In this document: one piece after another, positions 1 to 4,717 of the stretch
Position numbering within the stretch: the stretch's first letter is position 1
Layout of the letters: every line of letters begins with the position of its first letter
Origin: DATDAH01 sp036525535
GTDB taxonomy: Bacteria; Actinomycetota; Acidimicrobiia; Acidimicrobiales; DATDAH01
Direction of reading: 5' to 3'
NCBI GenBank assembly: GCA_036525535.1
Contig: DATDAH010000192.1
Location: 1 to 8,918, forward strand
DNA length: 8,918 nucleotides
The notes under the pieces: generated by a model
Database searches by the model: none
Seen by the model: only the letters and a program-made list of their open reading frames with translations
What the model was told of the DNA's origin: nothing
Made by a program: the position numbers and the translations under genes

Positions 1-612
1 CAGCTGGTCGAAGGGCCGACCGAGGAGGAGTTCGGCCTGGAGCTGGACACGGCCATCCGTCGCCTCGGGGCCGAAGGCAACAGCTTCGAGACGATCGTCG
101 CCTCCGGGCCCAACGCGGCCAAGCCCCACGCCGAGCCCGGGTCGCGGCGGATCCAGGAAGGCGACCTCGTCGTGCTCGACTTCGGGGCGCTGGTCGACGG
201 CTACTGCTCGGACATGACCCGGACGTTCGCCATCGGCGAGATCAGCCCCACCCAGCAGAAGATGCTCGACGTCGTGGGCGCCTCGCAGGCGGCCGGGGTC
301 GAGGCGGTGGCGGCGGGGGTCGAGGCCAAGGCGGTGGACCTGGCCTCCCGGGAGATCATCGACGAGGCGGGCTGGGGCGACGCCTTCCTGCACAGCACGG
401 GTCACGGCGTCGGCCTCGAGATCCATGAGAACCCGAGGGTGGCCCAGACCTCCGAAGATACCCTCCGCTCCGACTACATCGTGACCGTCGAGCCCGGGGT
501 CTACCTGCCCGAGCACGGCGGGGTCCGGATCGAGGACACGGTCGTGGTCACCGACGAGGGTTGCCGGGTCCTGACCCGCGCGCCCAAGTCGACCGATCCC
601 CTCGCTGCCTGA
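1..612 (+). CDS. pepQ: M24 family Xaa-Pro aminopeptidase/dipeptidase, C-terminal part (5' end outside window)
   Basis: The frame is open from base 1 to the TGA at 610-612, giving 203 visible residues; the N-terminal domain and start lie to the left of the window. It belongs to the pita-bread metallopeptidases that cut Xaa-Pro bonds with two metal ions in the cytoplasm. The five expected metal ligands are visible: Asp60 in the DFG motif, Asp71 in SDMTRT, His135 in HSTGHGVGLEIHE, Glu164 in VEPGVYLP and Glu178 in RIEDT. An upstream His (PHAEPG, near residue 48) also fits the family. Full-length members have about 350-370 residues, so somewhat less than half is missing. The choice between aminopeptidase P and prolidase cannot be made from this half; the symbol follows common usage for the gene next to efp in actinobacteria. 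It lies 30 nt upstream of efp and is probably co-transcribed with it. Confidence 0.93.
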   Translation, partial: QLVEGPTEEEFGLELDTAIRRLGAEGNSFETIVASGPNAAKPHAEPGSRRIQEGDLVVLDFGALVDGYCSDMTRTFAIGEISPTQQKMLDVVGASQAAGVEAVAAGVEAKAVDLASREIIDEAGWGDAFLHSTGHGVGLEIHENPRVAQTSEDTLRSDYIVTVEPGVYLPEHGGVRIEDTVVVTDEGCRVLTRAPKSTDPLAA

Positions 613-642
613 CACCCACTCCCTGAAGGAACCGACGAGCCG

Positions 643-1206
643 ATGCCCGCCATCACCACCAACGACCTGAAGACCGGCATGCACCTGGAGGTCGAAGGCA
701 ACCTCGTCCAGGTCGTGGACTTCCAGCACGTGAAGCCGGGCAAGGGCCACGCCTTCGTACGCACCACCCTCAAGAACGCCCGCAACGGCGCCGTGGTCGA
801 GAAGACGTTCCGGGCCGGCGAGAAGGTCGAGCGGGTCACCGTCGACAAGCGGGAGATGCAGTACCTCTACAACGACGGCACCGACTACGTCTTCATGGAC
901 AACGCCACCTACGACCAGATCAACGTGAGCGCCCGGACGCTGGGGGACGCCGCCAACTACCTGGTCGACGGCTCGACGGTGATCCTGCAGATGTTCGGCT
1001 CCGAGATCGTGGGCGTCGACCTGCCCGCCGCCGTCGAGCTGGCCATCAGCGCGTGCGAGCCCGGCATCCAGGGCGACCGGGTCTCCGGTGCCCGCAAGCC
1101 GGCCACGCTGGCGACGGGCCTGATCGTCCAGGTGCCCCTGTTCATCGAGCCCGGCGAGCGCATCCGGGTTGACACCCGCTCGGGCGAGTACCTGAGCCGG
1201 GCCTGA
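643..1206 (+). CDS. efp: Translation elongation factor P
   Basis: The 187-residue product has the normal EF-P length. EF-P binds between the P and E sites of the ribosome and rescues stalling at proline runs. The N-terminal KOW-like domain carries the tip loop KPGKGHAFVR at residues 31-40, with Lys34 at the position that is modified in many bacteria. The C-terminal OB domain ends with the usual signature, including ATLATGLIVQVPLFIEPGE and RIRVDTRSGEYLSR. A GAAGGA ribosome binding site at 625-630 lies 12 nt before the ATG and supports this start. In corynebacteria and relatives a PGKGP loop is used with unmodified lysine; here the fifth position is His, not Pro. No modification enzyme gene (EpmA, EarP or YmfI type) is in the window, so the modification state is open. 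Confidence 0.98.
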   Translation: MPAITTNDLKTGMHLEVEGNLVQVVDFQHVKPGKGHAFVRTTLKNARNGAVVEKTFRAGEKVERVTVDKREMQYLYNDGTDYVFMDNATYDQINVSARTLGDAANYLVDGSTVILQMFGSEIVGVDLPAAVELAISACEPGIQGDRVSGARKPATLATGLIVQVPLFIEPGERIRVDTRSGEYLSRA

Positions 1207-1210
1207 GCCC

Positions 1211-1636
1211 GTGAGCACCGAGCGGCGCCAGGCCCGCGAGCGGGCTCTCGGCCTGCTCTACGAGGCGGAGACCAAGAGCCAGAGCCCGGCCGCACTGGTG
1301 GCCGAGCAGGTCCTCGAGCCCGATCCGTTCACGACCGATGTGGTGACCGGTGTCGAATCGGAGGGCGAGGAGATCGACGCCCTCATCACCCGCTTCGCCA
1401 CGAACTGGCCGCTCAGCCGGATGCCCGCGCTGGATCGCACGCTGCTGCGCATGGGCGTCTACGAGCTGACCCACCGGCCGGACGTGCCGACCGGCGTGGT
1501 GCTGTCCGAGATCGTCGACTTGGCCAGCGAGTACTCGACGGACGACTCTGGACCCTTCGTCAACGGCGTCCTGGCCGCCATCGCCGCCGAGGTCCGCACC
1601 GATGGAGATCCCCATCCCCGATCCGCCGCTGGCTGA
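1211..1636 (+). CDS. nusB: Transcription antitermination factor NusB
   Basis: The 141-residue protein matches the short all-helical NusB family, which with NusE (S10) binds boxA RNA in rRNA leaders and helps processive antitermination. Family blocks are visible: the N-terminal helix RQARERALGLLYEAE (residues 6-20), MPALDRTLLRMGVYEL (71-86), VLSEIVDLASEYS (97-109) and PFVNGVLAAI (115-124). The start is GTG, 4 nt after the efp stop, with no clear Shine-Dalgarno sequence, so translation may depend on coupling to efp. The last ten or so residues (GDPHPRSAAG) lie beyond the usual NusB end and are encoded within the overlap with the next gene. Confidence 0.97.
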   Translation: MSTERRQARERALGLLYEAETKSQSPAALVAEQVLEPDPFTTDVVTGVESEGEEIDALITRFATNWPLSRMPALDRTLLRMGVYELTHRPDVPTGVVLSEIVDLASEYSTDDSGPFVNGVLAAIAAEVRTDGDPHPRSAAG

Positions 1637-2105
1637 GGGCGTCGTCGCCCTCCGACCCTGGCGGCTGGAGGATGCACCGGTCCTGGCGAAGGCCTGGGCC
1701 GATCCCGCCATCCGGCGGTGGTGCTCGGTGCCCGAGGATGCCACCGTCGACGGCGCCGAACGGTGGATCAGCGGCTCGGACCGCTGCCGGTCCGACGGCC
1801 TCGCCCTCGACCTGGCGGTCGAGTGCGACGGTCAGTTGGCCGGCGAGGTCGGGCTCGGACCGATCCAGTGGGCCCATCGCCGGGCCGCGGTCGGCTTCTG
1901 GGTCGATGCCGACCATCGTCGCCACAACCTGGCGGCCAAGGCGCTGACGCTCCTCGCCGCCTGGGCCCTGGTCGAGCTGCCCCTCGACACCCTCGCCGGC
2001 GAGGCCTCGTCGGAGAACCCCGCCTCCGGCTGGACCCTGCAGGCCGCCGAGTTCCAGCTCGTCACCGAGCGCAACACCCGCCAAGCCTGGATCCGCACCG
2101 CCTGA
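1602..2105 (+). CDS. GNAT family N-acetyltransferase, RimJ/RimL-like
   Basis: The 167-residue protein has the layout of RimJ/RimL-type acetyltransferases, which move an acetyl group from acetyl-CoA to an amine such as a protein N terminus or a small molecule. Visible features are LRPWRLEDAPVL (residues 17-28), a W..DP...RW block (32-40), the central strands AVECDGQLAGEVGL (72-85) and AVGFWVD (96-102), then the acetyl-CoA loop region RRHNLAAKALTLLAAWAL (106-123). The loop usually reads Q/R-x-x-G-x-G/A; here the first Gly is Asn109, while Ala111 fits. The ATG overlaps nusB by 35 nt, and GAGG at 1589-1592 gives it a ribosome binding site with 9 nt spacing, which supports this start. The substrate cannot be predicted. 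It is the last gene of the left unit. Confidence 0.85.
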   Translation: MEIPIPDPPLAEGVVALRPWRLEDAPVLAKAWADPAIRRWCSVPEDATVDGAERWISGSDRCRSDGLALDLAVECDGQLAGEVGLGPIQWAHRRAAVGFWVDADHRRHNLAAKALTLLAAWALVELPLDTLAGEASSENPASGWTLQAAEFQLVTERNTRQAWIRTA

Positions 2106-2167
2106 CCCGTTCTGGCACCCGTGGATTGGGGGTGGGCCGCGAGTTCAGGTTCCAACCGCGGATTGGC
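2106..2167. other. Short gap between convergent genes, with a weak hairpin and an imperfect 11-nt direct repeat
   Basis: The 62 nt separate the acetyltransferase stop from the end of the - strand nucleoside hydrolase. CACCC at 2116-2120 can pair with GGGTG at 2130-2134 around a 9-nt loop. CCGTGGATTGG (2119-2129) recurs as CCGCGGATTGG (2156-2166), 10 of 11 identical. The second copy lies in a near-palindrome centred on CCGCGG (2152-2166). There is no U-tract on either strand, so this is not a convincing intrinsic terminator, although transcription must stop hereabouts for both genes. Confidence 0.25.
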
Positions 2168-3088
2168 TCAGGGGAGGCGGTCGACGGCTCGGAGCCAGGT
2201 CTCGGCGAAGGCGTCGGCGTCGACGGCGGTCAGGATCCGGGTGGCGGGACCGGACTGGTCGCGGACGAAGGCGAGGGCCTCACCCTGGAACTCGGTGCGG
2301 AGATGGGCCTCCTCGAGGGTGGTGCCGGGCCAACCGACGGCGACGGCCGCGGCCACGGGGTCCCAGTGGAAGTTCAGGAGGTCGGCGGGCAGGGCCTCCT
2401 GGTCGGCGACGAGGGCGGCCCGGTCCTGGTCGAGGGCGTAGACCTCGGCCTGGCGGGCGAAGAGGCGGCCGAGCGCGCCGGCGGTCCGGAGGCGGGGGAG
2501 GTCCCGGGCGCGCAGGTGGACCTCGGCGGTGACGGGGAGGAGCGCCAGCGTCAGGTCGGCGCCCGACGCGGCTACGACTTCGGCGGCTCGGGTGTCGCAC
2601 TGGATGTTGAAGTCCCGCTCGGGGCCCCATGGCGGCAGGCCGGCGGCCAAGGGGTCGACCCAACCGCCCATGGCGACGATCGCGGCCCCGGCCAGGACGC
2701 CGGGCTGGGCGAGCTCCAGTTCGGCCAGGTTGGTGAGCCCCCCGATGGCGATGATGGTGGCACCGGCGTCGATGGCGGTGGTGAGCGCGTCCGTGGCCGC
2801 GCCGGGCCGGGTCGGGAGCGCGGGAAAGGACTCCGGCCAGTAGCGGTCGTCGCCCCAGGTGCACTGGAAGCGGTTGCCGGTCAGTGTCTCCTCCGCGCCG
2901 GCGACGACCGGGATGTCCGACCGTCTCGCCAGGCCGAGGACGTACTGGGCACAGCCCGCCCGCTGGCCATCGTGCTCGAGCGTCGTGGTCACGCCGATCA
3001 CCTCGACTTCGGGCCACGCCAGCAACAGACCCAACGCGCAGGCGTCGTCGGGGTCCCCCCCGAGATCGGTGTCCAGGTGCACGAGCAC
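2168..3088 (-). CDS. Inosine-uridine-type nucleoside hydrolase
   Basis: The protein belongs to the nucleoside hydrolase family, which cleaves ribonucleosides to base and ribose with a bound Ca2+. With the GTG at 3088 as start it has 306 residues, the usual length. The N-terminal cluster LDTDLGGDPDDA (residues 5-16) supplies the Ca2+ and catalytic Asp residues, in the DTDxGxDxDDA form of the family. Further blocks are IGGLTNLAELE (115-125), VAMGGWVDP (138-146), DFNIQCDTRAAEVV (159-172) and NFHWDPVAAA (239-248), with His241 at the leaving-group position. The frame is open to an ATG at 3223, but the extra 45 residues are Arg/Ser-rich, unlike the family, and would cover the pyr leader, so I reject that start. 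No ribosome binding site precedes the GTG. Base specificity cannot be read from the sequence. Its place beside the pyrimidine operon fits a salvage or nucleoside turnover role. Confidence 0.92.
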   Translation of the reverse strand: MLVHLDTDLGGDPDDACALGLLLAWPEVEVIGVTTTLEHDGQRAGCAQYVLGLARRSDIPVVAGAEETLTGNRFQCTWGDDRYWPESFPALPTRPGAATDALTTAIDAGATIIAIGGLTNLAELELAQPGVLAGAAIVAMGGWVDPLAAGLPPWGPERDFNIQCDTRAAEVVAASGADLTLALLPVTAEVHLRARDLPRLRTAGALGRLFARQAEVYALDQDRAALVADQEALPADLLNFHWDPVAAAVAVGWPGTTLEEAHLRTEFQGEALAFVRDQSGPATRILTAVDADAFAETWLRAVDRLP

Positions 3089-3095
3089 GCCGCCG

Positions 3096-3101
3096 ACGCT
3101 A
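3096..3101 (-). promoter_or_regulatory. Possible -10 element for the nucleoside hydrolase (leaderless start)
   Basis: Read on the - strand this is TAGCGT, which fits the actinobacterial TANNNT -10 pattern. It ends 7 nt before the GTG proposed as the hydrolase start, so transcription would begin at or next to the start codon. This agrees with the absence of a ribosome binding site. No good -35 is visible. The pattern is short and could be chance. Confidence 0.22.
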
Positions 3102-3138
3102 CGACGGCGGGTCCGCCACGGTCGGGCGGGCGCCGCGC

Positions 3139-3144
3139 TAGGGT
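3139..3144 (+). promoter_or_regulatory. Possible -10 element of the pyr operon
   Basis: TAGGGT fits the TANNNT -10 pattern. It would place the transcript start near 3150, about 12 nt before the PyrR-binding loop, giving a leader of roughly 120 nt. No convincing -35 hexamer lies 16-19 nt upstream. The position relative to the leader structures is the main support. Confidence 0.3.
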
Positions 3145-3161
3145 CCACCCCTGACCGTGAA

Positions 3162-3181
3162 ACGGGTCCCGAGAGGCCCGT
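3162..3181 (+). promoter_or_regulatory. PyrR-binding stem-loop (anti-antiterminator) of the pyr leader
   Basis: ACGGG (3162-3166) pairs perfectly with CCCGT (3177-3181). The enclosed TCCCGAGAGG (3167-3176) matches every fixed position of the PyrR-binding loop consensus UCCNGNGAGG known from Bacillus pyr leaders, in which the CC and GG pair and the GNGA segment lies in the loop. In that family UMP- or UTP-bound PyrR holds this stem-loop, which prevents the antiterminator and lets the downstream terminator form. Its position 89 nt upstream of the pyrR ATG, on the same strand, makes autoregulation of the operon very likely. Confidence 0.85.
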
Positions 3182-3227
3182 ACGGACAGAGAGGACCACC
3201 GGCTTGGCCGAACGAGAACGCAAGATG

Positions 3228-3250
3228 ACGCCCCCTTACGGGGGCGTTTT
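3228..3250 (+). terminator. Intrinsic terminator in the pyr operon leader (attenuator)
   Basis: ACGCCCCC (3228-3235) and GGGGGCGT (3240-3247) form an 8-bp stem, perfect and mostly G-C, around the loop TTAC (3236-3239). The run TTTT at 3247-3250 follows. It is the clearest intrinsic terminator in the window. It stands between the PyrR-binding loop and pyrR rather than after a gene, so it should act as an attenuator that stops pyr transcription when uridine nucleotides are plentiful. The end of the hairpin is 19 nt from the preferred pyrR ATG. If pyrR starts further upstream, the hairpin would be inside its coding sequence. Confidence 0.85.
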
Positions 3251-3269
3251 CACTGCCCGGTCACAGGTC

Positions 3270-3779
3270 ATGGACCGCGAGGACGTCCACCGGGCGCTGC
3301 GGCGGATGGCCCACGAGATCATCGAGCGCAACGAGGGCCGCCTGGCCGAGGTGGTCGTGATCGGGCTCCAGACGGGCGGGGCCCCGATGGCGGCGGCGCT
3401 GGTCGCGGCCCTCGAGGAGATCGACGAGGCCGCCGCCCCCATCGACATGGGCACCATCGACGTCGCCCTGTACCGGGACGACATCGGGCTCCGGCCGGTC
3501 ATGCCCGAAGAGGTCACCGAGATCCCCGTCGACCTGACCGAGCGCATCGTGGTGCTGGTCGACGACGTGCTCTTCACCGGCCGCACCATCCGCGCCGCCC
3601 TCGACGCCCTCACCGACTTCGGTCGGCCCCGCTCGGTCCAGCTCGCGGTGATCGTCGACCGAGGTCACCGGGAGCTGCCCATCCGCCCCGACTACGTGGG
3701 CAAGAACCTGCCCACCCGCCGCGACGAGGTCGTGGACGTCTCCATCGACGGGGTCGAGCTGGGCGAGATGGTGAAATGA
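3270..3779 (+). CDS. pyrR: PyrR, pyrimidine operon RNA-binding regulator / uracil phosphoribosyltransferase homologue
   Basis: With the ATG at 3270 the protein has 169 residues. PyrR has the type I phosphoribosyltransferase fold, binds pyr leader RNA in response to UMP/UTP versus PRPP, and often has uracil phosphoribosyltransferase activity. Visible blocks are HRALRRMAHEIIERN (residues 7-21), TIDVALYRDD (62-71), the PRPP-binding motif VVLVDDVLFTGRTIRAALDAL (94-114) and VQLAVIVDRGHRELPIRPDY (123-142) followed by VGKNLPT. The pyrophosphate loop reads TGG (35-37) where Bacillus and mycobacterial PyrR have TRG. The start is uncertain: no good ribosome binding site precedes 3270, and the family usually has a few more N-terminal residues. 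In-frame alternatives are ATG 3225 (184 aa, within the terminator region) and TTG 3204 (191 aa, with GAGAGG 9 nt before it). First gene of the pyr operon. Confidence 0.93.
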   Translation: MDREDVHRALRRMAHEIIERNEGRLAEVVVIGLQTGGAPMAAALVAALEEIDEAAAPIDMGTIDVALYRDDIGLRPVMPEEVTEIPVDLTERIVVLVDDVLFTGRTIRAALDALTDFGRPRSVQLAVIVDRGHRELPIRPDYVGKNLPTRRDEVVDVSIDGVELGEMVK

Positions 3780-4717
3780 GCCGGCACCTCCTGTCCATCG
3801 AGGACCTGGGGGCAGAGGGCATCGACGAGATCCTCCAGCTGACCGACACCTTCGTCGAGGTCTCTGCCCGCCCGATCGCCCGGGTCCCCGCCCTGCGGGG
3901 CAAGACCGTGGCCTTCTGCTTCTACGAGGACTCCACCCGCACGCGGGTCAGCTTCGAGACGGCGGCCAAGCGCCTGTCCGCCGACACGGTCAACTTCTCC
4001 ATCGCCGCCTCCTCGGTCAACAAGGGCGAGTCGGTGCGGGACACCGTCGAGACGATCTGCGCCATGGGCGTCGACGGGCTGGTCGTCCGCCACCGCTCGC
4101 CGGGCGTGCCTTGGCAGATCACCCGCTGGGTCGACGCCACGGTGATCAACGCGGGGGACGGCAGCCACGAGCACCCCACGCAGGCTCTGCTGGACGCCTA
4201 CACGATCCGCCAGGAGCTGGGTTCGGTGGAGGGCCGCACGATCGCCATCGTGGGCGACATCAAGCACTCCCGGGTGGCCCGCTCCAACGTGGCCGCCTTC
4301 ACCGCGCTGGGGGCCGAGGTCACCCTGGTGGCACCGCCGACCCTGCTTCCCCCCCGCCTCGACGACTGGCCGGTGGAGGTCACCAGCGACCTCGACGCCG
4401 TCCTGCCCAAGGTGGACGTCGTCTACCTCCTCCGCATGCAGAAGGAGCGCATGACCGAGTCCCTGATCCCCTCGCTGCGCGAGTACACCGCGGGCTACGG
4501 CCTGACCCGGCGGCGGGTCGACCTGCTGAGCGACGACGCGGTGGTCATGCACCCCGGGCCCATGAACCGGGGCGTGGAGATCGCCGCCGAGGTGGCCGAC
4601 CTGCCGCGGGCCGTGGTCACCAACCAGGTCCGCAACGGCGTGGCCGTGCGGATGGCGGTGCTGTACCTGCTCCTCGGCTCCGGCGTGGACCTGAAGCCGG
4701 AGGTCGTCGATGGCTGA
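3776..4717 (+). CDS. pyrB: Aspartate carbamoyltransferase catalytic subunit
   Basis: The 313-residue protein catalyses the committed step of pyrimidine synthesis: carbamoyl phosphate plus L-aspartate to N-carbamoyl-L-aspartate. The carbamoyl phosphate site FYEDSTRTRVSFE (residues 49-61) is intact. Ser80 and Lys83 in SSVNKGES are the residues donated by the neighbouring subunit in the trimer. Other blocks are VRHRSPG (104-110), INAGDGSHEHPTQALLDAYT (124-143), VGDIKHSRVARS (159-170), LLRMQKERM (218-226) and HPGPMNRGVEI (259-269). Length is that of catalytic chains; no regulatory chain gene (pyrI) is in the window. The ATG overlaps the pyrR stop as ATGA, so translation is probably coupled. Confidence 0.99.
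   Translation: MSRHLLSIEDLGAEGIDEILQLTDTFVEVSARPIARVPALRGKTVAFCFYEDSTRTRVSFETAAKRLSADTVNFSIAASSVNKGESVRDTVETICAMGVDGLVVRHRSPGVPWQITRWVDATVINAGDGSHEHPTQALLDAYTIRQELGSVEGRTIAIVGDIKHSRVARSNVAAFTALGAEVTLVAPPTLLPPRLDDWPVEVTSDLDAVLPKVDVVYLLRMQKERMTESLIPSLREYTAGYGLTRRRVDLLSDDAVVMHPGPMNRGVEIAAEVADLPRAVVTNQVRNGVAVRMAVLYLLLGSGVDLKPEVVDG

Larger units (their letters stand above)
3089..3269 (+). other. Divergent regulatory region and pyr operon leader
   Basis: This 181-nt gene-free stretch separates the divergent nucleoside hydrolase and pyrR genes. In order on the + strand it holds a possible - strand -10 (3096-3101), a possible + strand -10 (3139-3144), a PyrR-binding stem-loop (3162-3181), a second GAGAGG copy (3189-3194), a small hairpin CGGC-TTG-GCCG (3200-3210), and an intrinsic terminator (3228-3250). 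The order binding loop, spacer, terminator, pyrR is that of PyrR-controlled attenuators known from Bacillus. The spacer is short and I did not find one clearly dominant antiterminator by eye. A by-eye candidate pairs GGGTC (3164-3168, in the binding stem) with the 5' arm of the terminator (3227-3232, one bulge), which would make the two states mutually exclusive. Confidence 0.75.

Noticed and set aside
3141..3150. GGGTCCACCC as a hairpin or operator
   Set aside because: Pairing GGGT with ACCC leaves a 2-nt loop, which is not feasible for RNA; with a 4-nt loop the stem has only 3 bp.
1718..3154. 478-residue open frame on the + strand, opposite the nucleoside hydrolase
   Set aside because: It is Gly/Arg/Pro-rich with no recognisable motif and covers parts of both the acetyltransferase and the hydrolase, which are clear family members.
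3200..3210. CGGC-TTG-GCCG as a second terminator
   Set aside because: It has only 4 bp and no U-tract after it.
3089..3223. N-terminal 45-residue extension of the nucleoside hydrolase to ATG 3223
   Set aside because: The residues are Arg/Ser/Pro-rich and unlike the family. The extension would run through the PyrR loop, and the family's first strand begins right at GTG 3088.
2859..3269. Long upstream extension of pyrR to ATG 2859
   Set aside because: It would overlap the hydrolase antisense and the leader, and has no family similarity. Only the starts at 3204, 3225 and 3270 deserve attention.
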